A DNA stretch of 64,000 nt from Luzula sylvatica (Eukaryota > Streptophyta > Magnoliopsida > Poales > Juncaceae), in the NCBI GenBank assembly GCA_946800325.1, contig OX326959.1:28471115-28535114 (forward strand), written 5' to 3'. Of this stretch, positions 36,125 through 48,642 are shown one piece after another (the first letter of the stretch is position 1; each line of letters starts with the position of its first letter). Under the pieces are notes generated by a model. That model saw only the letters and a program-made list of their open reading frames with translations, was not told the DNA's origin and did no database searches. Both the position numbers and the translations under genes were made by a program.

Positions 36125-37813
36125 TTACAGCTTGGTTAGTGTTGCAGGTTGAGAAGCGCCACCAACATTCGTCCTTCTATGATCACCCATTGATTTCTTT
36201 ATCTACAAACACAAATTAAAATATTCGCATCATAAATACAAAAATGAAAAAAAAAGAATGTATATATATAAGCGTATAAACGTACCAAAGCAAGCCTCTC
36301 TCTATGGATATCATTTACATTCTGCAAAATTGACAAAATTCAATAAATAAATGTAATATAATCGTGTGTAAAAATGCATGAGAAAATAATGACCGGTTTT
36401 TTGTAGATCTTGAGATCGTCTCCACTGAAACCAGGCAGAGTAATATTCCAATTCCTCTCTAAATCAATAAATAAATAAATTTATAAAACATTACAAAATA
36501 AACGTATTGTATATTATACTAAATACCAGCATGGAGAAGTATATCTTTTGCCTCGAGAGTGGAACTTTTTCTATGCTTTGCCAATGAACAAGCAAATGTT
36601 GTTAACTAAAATTAAAAAAATATTAAAGATAGTTTATATAAAAAATTTATGGACTTTTTTTGTTTTGAAGACTTACAGACTCGACAAAATCCTCTGCGAC
36701 TTCAATTAGAATATCTTCCACGTCTTTTTCCACATTCTCTGATGGATCAATCTGTCGAATTGATCGATAAATTTTCAATTAATTTCATATGAATTACAAC
36801 AAAAATAGACTAAAATAAAACGAAATAAAGTACCTGTGAGAATAATTCATGGATGCTCCTCTTACTGACAATCTTATTGCCCTGTTCCGCCAAGTCTGCA
36901 TTGATAAGCGGACCAATGGGGCCGCTTAATGGAACTCTATTAGGGTTCGGGTTTGAATGCTGAGCTGGAAAAGGGTTCTGAATAGGAGCTTGTAAGTGCT
37001 GCAATGGAGCTTGAAATGGTCTGTGTTGTCCTTGTACCGGTCTATACGAAGAAGACGAAGGGGGAGGCATCGAAGACGCTTGCATGTGAAGTTGTGTAAG
37101 AGACGAAGGAGGAGGTAAAGACGAAACCGGTCTCGAAATTCCTTGAGTAGCCATTCTCTGTTCGAAAAATGAAACAAAATTGTCGAAAGACAGGTAGAGA
37201 GAGAAAGAGAGAGAAGAAAGGGTTATGCAAGAGGAGTTACCTGTGAATTGAAAGATGGGTTTGAAGAAGGAGGTGGAACTGGTCTTAATGGAGTTTGTGC
37301 GAGTCGTGGAGACTGAGACACGGGCACTGAATTTGGTCGTAATTGGCCAGCGCCGAGAGAACCAAATGAACCAATTGCCCTAGCCTGAAATTACCCAATC
37401 AGAAACAGAGTCGAAATCAGAAAGAATTAGCTTTTTTTATTGCTTGCCTGCGAAGTGGACGACAGGGATGGATCGGGAGGACGATGCATGGAAACGAACT
37501 GGTGGGGGTGTTGTTGATGGAGAGAGGAAGAAGGCGGTGATGGGCCGAATGTGGTGAAAGGCTGCGATGTCCGAGCAGGATTATGCGCCGGCACACCCAT
37601 AGACAACCCACCTCTCGGAACCGTCGACGTCGACAGAGAAGAAGAAGAAGCTGTCATTGTACTGGTCGTCATTGTTGTAGGGGTAGGAAACGAGGAAGAA
37701 GACGAGACAGGCAGGCGAGGGAAAGCACTCGGCGGTGTACTCCCTCCTCCTCCACTTGTCGCCGTCCCGGTGGCCGCCGGTGCCGGTGCCGGTGCCGCTG
37801 GTTTCTGCTCCAT
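36125..37813 (-). CDS. TAF12: TFIID subunit 12 (TAF12), histone-fold protein
   Basis: Eight exons on the minus strand: 37813-37448, 37384-37241, 37157-36834, 36751-36677, 36605-36527, 36458-36394, 36321-36286 and 36202-36125. The continuous frame gives 388 residues. The N-terminal two thirds are proline/serine/glutamine-rich and disordered. The histone fold starts near residue 263 (KIVSKRSIHELFSQ) and continues through EDILIEVAEDFVES, FACSLAKHRKSSTLEAKDILLHA and NWNITLPGFSGDD. TAF12 pairs with TAF4 (or SAGA Ada1) in the basal transcription machinery. Intron 1 is only 63 bp and appears to be GC-AG (CAG|GCAAGC). Two site II-like TGGGCC/TGGGCT boxes lie about 70-90 bp upstream of the ATG. Confidence 0.93.
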
Positions 37814-37884
37814 TGCAATCCGACTTCTCCTCCTCCCGTCGACCCTTGTTCTCTTATTAGCAAAGAAACTACCTTTAGGCCTTA

Positions 37885-37903
37885 TGGGCCAATTATTAGC
37901 CCA
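37885..37903 (-). promoter_or_regulatory. Site II-like boxes upstream of TAF12
   Basis: TGGGCC at 37885-37890 and AGCCCA (TGGGCT on the minus strand) at 37898-37903. Such boxes, bound by TCP factors, are frequent in promoters of growth and housekeeping genes. Confidence 0.5.
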
Positions 37904-38010
37904 AATATCATAAAATAAGGTCCAATTTTGTTTGATTTTGGGTCCAATTATTCTGCCAATTTTATCTATTGTTACCTAAATTGGATTATATGTATTCTTA
38001 AATTAATATA

Positions 38011-38571
38011 ATAACTAGCGATATTCATGCGCAATTGTGCGGGTTTGTTCTAGTCGATTGTATTTCTTTTTTGTATTTTTTTATTCTTTGGGTTTAGATG
38101 TGTTGTTATTATAATTGTATATATGCCTTGCGAAATCTCAAAATTGAAAATAATTGAAAAAAAAAATGACGACATGGCAGACACAGAGTATTCTCCGTGA
38201 CATATCTTATTGGAAAAATCTGAAAAGAAAAAATAAAAAGGCGACGTGACGGGCACAGGACATGCCACCTGGCAGTTCCTCAGCAGCCCCACACGATATC
38301 TCAAAATCGAAAAAATTTGAAAAAATAATCGAAAGAAAAAAAAAACTTATAAAAAAAGGGCCACGTGGCGGGCACAAGGCATGCCACACGCACCCCGCGA
38401 ATCTAAAAATTGAGAATAATTGAAAAAAAAAAAAAGTGCCACGTGGCAGCTCCTCAGCAACCTTCCGAAAAAAAATAATTTAAAAAAAAATTAGAAAAAA
38501 AGAGGTTCATGTGGCGGGCACAGAGCTTGCGACGTAGCAGCTCCTCAGCCCTCTAACCTTAGTAGTAAAGT
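38011..38571. repeat. Dispersed repeat with CACGTGGC sub-units (copy A)
   Basis: Shares its start (ATAACTAGCG...CGCAATTG, then TTTGTTCTAGTCGATT) and its internal word CACGTGGC(GGGCACA/AGCTCCTCAGC) with 48116-48642. The word recurs at about 38243, 38362, 38438 and 38507. No inverted termini are seen. The class is unknown; a Helitron-like element is possible. Confidence 0.6.
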
Positions 38572-38579
38572 ATAATAAC

Positions 38580-39044
38580 CTATGTTGCGCGGATACTTCA
38601 AAAATCAAGTCGTATCGTATCGGATATCGATATTCGCCGGATACTCGTCTGATACGTATCAGATACTCCACGTGGCGTATCCGAATATTTTATTTCAAAA
38701 TAATAGAGAATACTTCTCGGATACTTCCGGATACTTGTCGGATACTTCTAACGTATAAATAAATATACTTGAAAACTAAAATTAAAAATTTGAAATTGAA
38801 ATAATGAGTAATATATATAAGTAAATAACTAAATATAATAAACATTTATTTAATAAGAAGTTATCTATGTAAAAACAAAATTTTAATATATTTTCCGTCA
38901 AATACATAATATATTATAATTAATAAATAATAAAATATTATATATAATTGCCGTATCGTATCCTATGTTTTTTTGAAAATTGTCGTATCCCCGTATCCGT
39001 ATTGTGTCGGATACGACATCCGTATTCGTATCGGTGCAACATAG
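38580..39044. mobile_element. CTATGTTGC-type TIR element (copy 1)
   Basis: Termini CTATGTTGCGCGGATAC and GGTGCAACATAG are inverted. A perfect 8-bp duplication ATAATAAC lies at 38572-38579 and 39045-39052. The body is full of CGGATAC words around an AT-rich core. No coding capacity. Confidence 0.9.
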
Positions 39045-39052
39045 ATAATAAC

Positions 39053-40813
39053 ATGATTTTTGTGTTTATTTATGCAATGAATTTAAATATTTAAGCACTA
39101 TTATGGAGAGATGGTTTTTTGAAACACTGTGGTGTCTCATATCATGTCTAATTGGATAGAATCAAAGTTTGTTTAGACTTGTGTTTTGTTCTGATTGGAG
39201 CAATACTTGAACTTGATGGCCTCATTTGAAAACTTTTTTATGATTAGGAATGAAAAAGAAATGTTGAAAGCTATTCTATTCTCAATATTCTCAATAATAT
39301 GTAACAATCATACACTTGGTATTATACAAATAAGCACAGAACTTGTCTCTTGTCATGTTTGATTAAAGAAATTATGAGGTGGAAATTTGTGTTAAATTGA
39401 AATTGGAATTGGTGGGCTACTAATTAATGACTTCAATCACCTGAGGATAAGCCCCCAATATTCATAATCAATGGATGAGAATCTTTGACACACACTATGT
39501 TTTCAAATCAAGGGCTGTTTTGCTATATTCCCCCTGAAATTAAAGTGTGATGCCCATGAAATTCTTCTCCTTTTTTAAAAATGAACAAGCTATTTTAATG
39601 GTGTTGGATTTGTGCTGAGAAAAGCATAGACAAAAAAAATGTATGATTGGAAGAAAATTTCTCCTCCTACTTCCACTATCCTAGTTCCTAGGTTTTCTGT
39701 TTATGATTAGGGCCTAAAACCCACTCGCATTTTACATATTTATGCCTTTAATTATCCTTTCTAATTAGGTTGGTGCCTTCATTTATTATAAGCAAACATT
39801 ATGAGGTTTACAAGTTGGTAACCCATTATGCAATTATGACTCTAATTAACCAGATGTATCATGGTGATAAAGGAGCGGTTAGATTTGTCTCTATTGATTA
39901 TAGTGGCTAGTGGGTCTCTTACAATCTAGTGATAGATTTGTCTTTCTTTTCCGAATATTATATCGAATTGTAAAGTTATCAATTGGTTAGCCTAATTGAT
40001 AAATGTCTAATTAGAATGGTAGCTAGTGGATACAAAGTATAGATCCAATTCATTATATATATAATTATGAAATAGTAATACACATTATTAGTCTTGTTGG
40101 GATCTTTGTCTTTTTGCACATTTATTTAATATGCAAAGAGTTTTGTGTATTCGAAACAACTATTCTTGAACAAATAATTAGTCAAGCTCAATAAGATTAA
40201 AAAAAGGACGAATATATGGAAAATAATTAGTCAAGCTCAATAAGATTTAAAAAAAAAGGATGAATATATGGAGAAGAATATATGGAGAAGGTTTGTTTAT
40301 TTTTATTCATCTATTGATGTTAATGAGATTTGACTTCATAATATGTGTAGTTTAAGTGTACTCAACAAGATACAATGTGTTATATCGGAAATTTTGGTAC
40401 AATGACCTAGCCAATTGTTAAAATTACATATCCCCTTAAAATAAAGCTTTTTATATGCCTAGTAGGGAATGATATGATTTTTCACAAGAAAACTTGCAAA
40501 AAAAAGAGATTGGCCGCACGGAACAGTTTGTGCACTTTGTGCTGGAACATTTGAGACCACCACATAATTGATAGCTCAATGTCCATTCACCTTAGAATGC
40601 CTCCAATTAAGAGGACTTCCATCAACCCGATGTTCATCGTTCATGGAATCATGGGACGGGAGAGGAAGTAAGATCATGGGCTGCGTGTTTATGGGCAATA
40701 TGAAAAGAAAGAAACAATTCATTTTTTTCAAAAAAAAAATGAAGAATGACAACGTTAGTAGCAGTGGCGAGCAAGAATATACTTCAATCTTGGATTTTAG
40801 CCAAAATTTAATT
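39053..40813. other. AT-rich intergenic DNA, no gene seen
   Basis: No convincing open frame or element terminus. A frame at 40568-40894 runs into the neighbouring MITE and is not supported. Confidence 0.5.
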
Positions 40814-41045
40814 GGGGAGTGCTATGATAGACCCATTTTCTTATCATGGACCTATTTTCAAAAAATTATTTTAAGAATTTTAGCTATTTATTAATTAATT
40901 CTACAAAATTTATGTTTTGAATAACACTAAATGATAAATATACACTAGAATCTTACAAAAAATATCATTATTTCACAAATATTCGATTTGTTTTTAAAAA
41001 AAAATGAGTCCATGATAAGAAAATGGGTCTATCATAGCGCTCCCC
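40814..41045. mobile_element. Mutator-type MITE (copy 1)
   Basis: Ends GGGGAGTGCTATGATAGACC and its near-complement form TIRs of about 35 bp. A perfect 9-bp target duplication AATTTAATT lies at 40805-40813 and 41046-41054. Nine bases and a G-start are the Mutator pattern. Length 232 bp. Confidence 0.9.
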
Positions 41046-41054
41046 AATTTAATT

Positions 41055-43271
41055 TATTAAATCTTAGTACTCAAGTCATTTAAGGATGGTTTTTCTCATT
41101 TTTAAGCAATGTAAGACTCTAGGACAATTAATAAAATATAGAACTTATAGAGCACGTTTAGTGTCTAGGATGTACTTCAAAAAAAGATACAATGTGATAT
41201 GTACTAATATGATTCTTTATTCCAATATTTACTCGACTCCACTTTTATTGCACGTAGTGAATTTATTTAGACTACACATATTACATGCATGCTTCAATTT
41301 CTTAGCAAGATACCGTAGCAGAATTGATAGCAGGATACTGAGTTGAAATAAATATGTACGAAATCTCATCCAAACCAACTATCCCACATTCATAAAATAC
41401 AATGTCTTGCCAATGTAATAATACATGTGTTTTTGTCACGTCATGTTGATAAAGAATGTTGTTTATAAACTAAAATTTATTGTAGCATATATGACAACTA
41501 TATTTATAGTGATTTGATGGTGCCCTATCTTGGGTATCTTGGTTTCTATTAATCGCAACTGTTTCAAGATTAATTAACAAGCATACATTGGATGGAACGA
41601 TATTTTTTCTTCTTGTAAATATTTTTTAGAGCTAGTGATCATTGACCATTGTGCTTAGCTAGAGCTTTCGAATCTCTGTCACTATTTTTTGTGATTTTGC
41701 TATGATACATATATATAGTTCAATTAATATGTCTCTTTTAAACAAAATATTTCCTTTTTGGTATGTTTATCATATCCTCTGTGGCCGTTCTAGTAATATA
41801 TGTCCAATAATTAAGTGGTTAATGAATAGTGTTAATTGAATCTTTCGAGACCATGTTAACAAACATTTGTTCTTATTTGGGTACATGGTCTCTAATCTCT
41901 TGTCTAAAATAATGTACAATATATATACCATTCAATTCAAATAAGACCACAATTAATTAGGTTACTTGTATTATTGGGACAGTTGAAAAAAGTATCTGGT
42001 ATATATTGAATTTGATCGGATGGTGGTGGGGTTAAATAGACAAACTTGTGATGTGAAATTATGTCATGGCCGAAGTGGATATATACATTGTTGTTTATCA
42101 TGAAAGCTATTGTGAATGAAATAAATGATTAAATTCATAGATTTTGATAATCAATGTATGGTTTTAAAATTATGTTGGATTATTTGAAAAGAAAGAAATG
42201 CAAAAATCTTCCGAAACTGTCAACAACAATCCATTACTATCATTGAGATGGATGACAAGCGGAGAAGTCGCTGCCGACAAATCCAAAAGAGATGAATGAC
42301 TGTGAACCTTGAAGAAAGACCGCGAGTATCCCTCAATTTTAGTTTTTCTTTTTCTTAATTAGTGTAGTCTCTTTGTAATATTTTTTCTTATTACTTGTAT
42401 TAGGCAATTCATATTACAAGAATAGCTTATAGTATATGTCCTCGTCTCGCTCCCGTTTTATGTCACCGTGTTTTTTAGGTGTTTTCTGGTGTTTTTAAAC
42501 ATCTCAAATGCAGAATTGTTGTAATTCGATTTAGTAATTGATTTTTTCTTCTTCTTTTATATTATTTATTAATTATTTACACACAAGAAATTCGGAAATC
42601 GATAAATTTTGATTCGAAATACTCGTTATAGTAATATATTAATCAAATAATTAGCAAAAAGAAAGTATTTTTTGTTCTCAAATATCAATCTGATCTCTAT
42701 ACATACGGAAAATGATAAACAGCTTTTTCACCCGACTCAAATATTGTTAACAATACAATTTTGTTTCTTGACTACATAATAAATCCTGATTCGCATGCTA
42801 CTTTCGTCGATACGCCTTCTCTTAGTCGGTCGGCCCATTGATCGTTTCTATCTTTGCCTCGTGGACAGAGAGAGAGGAATGAAATTGGAGGTAGAAATTC
42901 AATTTTCTTTTTTCAAATTGTTCCTTTCTAGAAGATTTCTCAATTCAGCCAAAGAATTGTTATAAATGATTTCTTATCCTTTTTATATTGTTCTCAATTC
43001 ATACTGCGGTGCCAGTGGGTCAATGCATGTTTCTTTTAGCCTTGGTTTTTAGTTGAATTTGTATAGTGCATTTGCAAAATTCGTATGCACAGTTTTGTTG
43101 AGTTGTTGATTGGATCTAATTTGTGATATTATATTTGCTTATTGTATGAAGGAGATCATTTATGTCATTATCATATTTTTAAAATAAATGGAGAATTTCT
43201 TTTATTTCCACATTTTTATGTGATATCACAAAAGATTGAATTTATCGTATATAATTGTTGTGTTATATTTA
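41055..43271. other. Intergenic DNA, no gene seen
   Basis: AT-rich. A short frame starting with ATGGATGACAAGCGGAG near 42250 ends within 20 codons and has no support. Confidence 0.5.
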
Positions 43272-43880
43272 TGAGGTGGCAACCGGGCGGGTCGGGTCGG
43301 ATTCGGATCGGGTCATTTCGGGTTCGGATCGTTTCGGTTTGCGGGTCATCGGGTCGCGGGTCGTCCGGGTTTCGGGTCGTTCGGTTCGGGTCGTTTCGGT
43401 TTTCGGGTCATTCGGTTTCGATTTTCGGATCATTCGGTTCCGGGTCGTTTTGGGTTTCGGATCATTCGGGTCTTGGCTATTTTGATTTTCGTGTCATTCG
43501 GATTTCGCAAAATTTGATTTCGAATCATTCGATTTTTCAAAAATTTAGTTTTCGGGTAATTCTCGATTTATTTTATTGATTCCAAGACATTTTTACAATA
43601 TTATATTGATTTTAACAATAATATTTTAATTTTCGGGTCATTCGGATCGCGAGTTTTGGGTCATTCGGGTCATGAGTTTCGGGTCATTCGGATTTCGAGT
43701 TAGTTCGGGTTTCGGGTCGTTCGGGTTTCGGATCATTCGGTTTCAGGTCGATTTCGGGTTCGGGTTGATTTCGGGTTCGGGTCATTCGGTTTCGGGTCAA
43801 TTTCGAGTTCGGGTCATTTGGTTTCGGTTTCAGTTGGTTCGGGTCATTTTTTCGGGTCGGGTCAGATTTTGCCAGCTCTA
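43272..43880. mobile_element. hAT-like GGGTC-rich element (copy 2)
   Basis: Diverged copy of the element at 5638-6325, with the same ends (GAGGTGGCAA...GCCAGCTCTA) and the same AT-rich core. The target duplication is imperfect: TATATTTA at 43264-43271, TATAATTA at 43879-43886. Ends are uncertain by two bases. Confidence 0.8.
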
Positions 43881-44825
43881 TAATTATGAGTGGTAAAGTA
43901 TACGAGTATAATATGTTGTTTAAATTCGATAGTGATCATATTCTAATTTCTAGGTACTTGATAGGTTAACCATTTAAAATATGAGTTTTTGTTTTGTGAT
44001 TTAAACCTTGAAATACTCAGTTAATTAGAGCTCATAAGGTATTTATAAAATATCAATTTACCAACTCCCTTATTTTAGACCAATTTTTGTGCAATCTCCT
44101 AATGCCACACCATCATAATCATTTCAACCATTAGATTATGATATGTGGCAAAATATGAACTATTGATTAATCATTGATTTTTTATGATTATGTTTTATTT
44201 ATGGACATTTATGTGTCCCTGATTTTATACATAATTTTGAACAATTTTAGAAGACCACATTACCTTACATTGTTGATGTGTCAAAATATTATTCATTAAG
44301 TTCATGTTGGACCGGTTATATTTAATTTGGAATCATTTCACATTTTGTTACATGATCAAATGTGAATTCAAATGGAATGTGAAAAGTTTAAATATCTAAC
44401 ACTAATAAATTAATATATAATATCATAAATCATACATCAAATATTACTAATATTTTTAAAAATATTATTTTTAAAAATTATGAAATATATTCACTTGAAT
44501 TTTATCTTTATTTGGAGTTCCATATTACTATATATCCAATATTTTTTCTCTAGTTTAAAGTTATGAAAACAAGTATGTAAGAAATCACAATATAAAAGTA
44601 AGTATACTTACATTAGTGATTTGTAAGTGTAATTATTAGTATTTTTGAAACTATAATTTTAAAAGTTGTACAAACTACTAAATATTCTATGTTTGTATTT
44701 TTACTCAAAAAAATTGATGTTCTTTTAAAAATTTAATAAAAAAAAAAGATTTTAATTTATCAAACACAAATAACTTCTTCAACGTATACATTTTTTTTCA
44801 ATAATAAACATGAAAGATAAAATTT

Positions 44826-45056
44826 GGGGAGTTCTAGGGTACGCCCATTTTCTTATGATAGACCCATTTTCAAAAAATATTTAAAAGATATTTTAGCTAA
44901 TTATCAATTAATTATACATAATTTTTATTTTGCATAGTATTAATTAATAAATATACACTTAAATCTTACAAAAAAAATCATTAGTTGACAAATATTCAAA
45001 ATATTTTTTTGAAAAATGGTCTATCATTAGAAAATGGGTCTATCATAGAAATACCC
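44826..45056. mobile_element. Mutator-type MITE (copy 2)
   Basis: Same family as 40814-41045 (GGGGAGTTCTAGG..., CCCATTTTCTTATGATAGACC, shared core). The duplication ATAAAATTT / ACAAAATTT at 44817-44825 and 45057-45065 matches at 8 of 9 bases. TIRs are more diverged, so it is probably older. Confidence 0.75.
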
Positions 45057-45774
45057 ACAAAATTTACCTCACACAAATAATTTCTTGAACTTTAGAAATA
45101 TTAATTATTCTTATTATTAGATATGTAAATTTAAAAATATCGTATGGTCTGTATTTTTAATTATGTCATGTTATTTTATTATCTTATAGTAGCATTTATG
45201 TTTTTTTGTATGTCGTATTAAAATACTAAATAAATATTTTGTATTGTGTCAGATTCAAAAATAATATTATAAATTTATAATATGTCACCATCGAACTTTT
45301 TTAATCAATATGATTTTTCTTTTCATAAAATGTTATGTTTGTTTTCCAAAATTCACAACTAAATATTATGTGTATGACAAAACAAATGAAACAAACCCAC
45401 CGCGAAGCACGGGTAATCTCCCAGTTAATTATCATTTTACATTAGGTTAGATGATCAAATTTGAATGCTATGGAAGATGAAAAACTTATATATGAAATAC
45501 TAATAAATTAATACATAATATTAAAAAACATATAACATATATTAATATTATTTTTAGAATTTTAATTTTAAAAGGATCTATCAAATACATTTGTTTCATT
45601 TTCTATTTATTTTGACATCCACATCAGTATAGTTCATACATATCGTTTTTCCTAATTTGAATTTGTAAATATATTATGTAAGAAAATCCAATACAAAAAA
45701 TGATATTTACATAATAGAATTTTCTGTATTATTATTTATTTACTAAAAAATATAACTATGAGAATATCATATAA

Positions 45775-46635
45775 TAGTGTTTTAAATTGCGGCGCAATTG
45801 CGGCGCAATTGCGGAAATTGCGGCCCGAAATTTAGAATCGCAATTTCGCAATAACATATAGCGGTATATTGCGTTTTCGAAAAATTGCGGCCATTGCGGC
45901 GCAATTGCGGGAAAATTGCGGTAATTGCGGGTACAAATTGCGGGATAATATTCAAATCGTTGTAATTTTCAAATCCTTCCATCAAATTACACGAAATTTA
46001 TATTGAAATCGCTCGTCTCGACGAGAGGAACGCAATGATGGGCTTGAATTCGTGAAATTTTGTCTTTTACCCTGAATTAAACACGAAACACACGTTAAAT
46101 TAATTTCGTCGAGAATTATTTAATATAAACATTATAACATAATTTTTGAGATTATTTAATACTTAGTTTCCATGTTTTATTATCAAAATATTTGATAAAA
46201 TATACTCATAACATACATAACTTCTAAAATATGTCATTTTCATCTATAAATATATGGCTTTCATAATTTTCATTGTATTTCATTGATGTTTCAATTTAAA
46301 ATTTGAGTTATAATGTTTTGATATTTTTGGATGTCGACAAAAAATTCTTCAACAAAATACAAATCCAAAGATCCCGTATAATTGCCATTTTAATGAAAAT
46401 TTTATGATCAACTTTTATTTATACTGAAAATGTTCCTGGACAATCAACTTTTTTATCCTTTTTAGAAGAAAATATTGTGAAAAATATATTTAAACAAACT
46501 ATTATTTTTACATAATTTAATATCGCAACGACTGTCCGCAAAAAGTTCATTGCGCCGCAATTGCGCCCGCAAACGCAATCCGCTGCAAAAAAGACCCGGC
46601 CGCAATGGACCGCAATATCGCAATTTAAAACATTG
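45775..46635. mobile_element. hAT-like GCGGCGCAATTG family, long copy
   Basis: Ends TAGTGTTTTAAATTGCGGCGC and CGCAATTTAAAACATTG match the short family members. At 861 bp it carries about 700 bp of extra AT-rich interior. TATAATA occurs on both sides, overlapping the left end, so the duplication is ambiguous. No transposase frame is seen. Confidence 0.7.
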
Positions 46636-47150
46636 TATAATACTAAGTTATATTTGTGTTTTAGTTCAAACAACTTTAATATTAAAATTTTAAAAAATTA
46701 ATAGAAATACAAAAAATAGTTTATCTATGTAAATAACTTCTTAAACTTATGAACTTCTATCATATAGTATTGTTGTTTCTAAAAATATATTTTTTAAAAA
46801 ATCATATGATATTACATATTTTATATTTATATTTATGCTAAATTAAATGTTGATATTACTTATTAAATGACTTTTACTATAAGTTTGATATTATTTATAA
46901 TTTTCATTGAATTTTGAATCAATAAAAAAATTGTGAGTATTATATAGTTAATGATGTGTTGTTATATATGTCGTACAGTTGACTATTTTTATAGTTGGAA
47001 TTGCTTGAAATATTGTGAACAACAATAATATATTGTTTGTTGTTATGTTTTTTCATACAAATGTGTTATACGGTATAACTACATAATGTAAAATAATTTT
47101 ATTGTTTGATAAAAAAAAAAGTTTTTTGTAATCATAATGTAAAATAATTG

Positions 47151-47152
<2 letters not shown>

Positions 47153-47224
<72 letters not shown>
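47153..47224. repeat. (TA)n microsatellite
   Basis: About 72 bp of uninterrupted TA. Confidence 0.95.
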
Positions 47225-47227
<3 letters not shown>

Positions 47228-47490
47228 CATAGATAAATGAATTCAAATAATATTATTTTGAAATGATATTATTATTCTTATCGTACTAATGTATATTTTG
47301 TATTATAATAAAAAAAATATACTTAACATGTTCGCGGTGGTGCGAATTTTATCCTAGTATTGTTTAAATTAGAAACATTATCTTGTTTTAGTATACTTAT
47401 TTAGTTAATATAATTCAATCCCACAAATTTTGTATTTATACATTCAACATACTTTGTAAGCATTGTTTACCTTTTCAACAAGTTCATCTT

Positions 47491-47637
47491 ACCAACGGTC
47501 CCATGACTTAGTGGTGAGGTGCTTAATACAAGATACCATAGGTCATGGGTTCGAGTCACGTTGGTACTATTACTAAAAATTTGAAATCAAATATATCCAC
47601 GATTCGTGGATTATGTTTCTTTCAAAAAAAAAAAAAA
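47491..47637 (+). mobile_element. tRNA-derived SINE
   Basis: The element has an A-box-like TTAGTGGTGAGG, a B box (GGGTTCGAGTCA) at about 47547-47558, and a 3' poly-A run. It is bounded by a 14-bp target duplication AACAAGTTCATCTT at 47477-47490 and 47638-47651. It is transcribed by RNA polymerase III in known families and moved by LINE machinery. Length about 147 bp. Confidence 0.9.
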
Positions 47638-48115
47638 AACAAGTTCATCTTGAAATTTTGTACTTGGTGAGTAGTTGGCAAAACAAATTTCACTTGTGAT
47701 GCTCAAGAGCATGTGTTTACACTTTTCATAAACTTCAATTCATGAAATTGAGAATATATGCTTTTTCTTTTTAAATAGGAATATATATTATGATTTTTTA
47801 TTTTATTTTATTTTTATTCAAACCCTTGGGCTATATATTATATTATGATTATGATATTTTACAATGCAAATTGGGGAGCACATGTGAAATTAATTATAGT
47901 AAACCAGGGACATGGATGATGACTGTACACCCTTGTGGATTCATCTAAGGGTTATTCACACGTGCTGATATTTTTCAAGTGGGCCGAATATTTTTAGTTG
48001 AACTTTCCACCACGCTTATCCATCCATCTTTCCCTTTCTTCTCGAAACACACTCTCTTCTCTGATTACTTGCTTAAATACTAGTTTTGGTAATTAAAATA
48101 ACATACCATTCTATA

Positions 48116-48642
48116 TAACTAGCGGTACTCTCGCAATTGCGCCGATTTGTTCTAGTCGATTATATATTTTTTTTGTGTTTTTATTTCTTATTTTTTTTTT
48201 TATTTAGACGTGTTGTTATTATAATTTCATATATCTCTTGAGAAATTTCAAAATCTCAAAATTTGACAAAAGTAAATAAAAAAAATAGAAAAAAACTTTA
48301 AAAAAAAGTTACATGACGGGCATAGGACATGTCACGTGCACCTCGCCAAATCTAAAAATTGAGAACATCTGAAGAAAAAAATTGGATAAAAATAAAATAA
48401 AAAACAAATAAAAAAAGTGTCATGTGGCAGCTCCTCAGCAACCCTCTGGAAAGAAAAATTGAAAAAAATAAAAAATTGAGAACATTTGAAAAAAAAGACT
48501 TGAAAAATAATAGAACAAAAAATATATGTCACGTGACAGCTCCTTAGCAACCATGTGGAATTTTTTTTTTTTTTTATTAAAAAAAAAAGAAATGCCAGAA
48601 GCTCCTCAACAACTCTCTAACCTTTCTTAGAATTAAGGTATA
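48116..48642. repeat. Dispersed repeat with CACGTGGC sub-units (copy B)
   Basis: Diverged copy of 38011-38571 with the same start (ATAACTAGCGG...TTGTTCTAGTCGATT) and end (CTCTCTAACC...AAGGTATAA). Sub-units read CATGTGGCAGCTCCTCAGC and CACGTGACAGCTCC. Confidence 0.6.

Noticed and set aside
37551..37918. Plus-strand frames of 111-120 codons
   Set aside because: Antisense shadows of the proline/serine-rich TAF12 exon 1.
47491..47637. Functional tRNA gene
   Set aside because: No complete cloverleaf; poly-A tail and target duplication identify a SINE.
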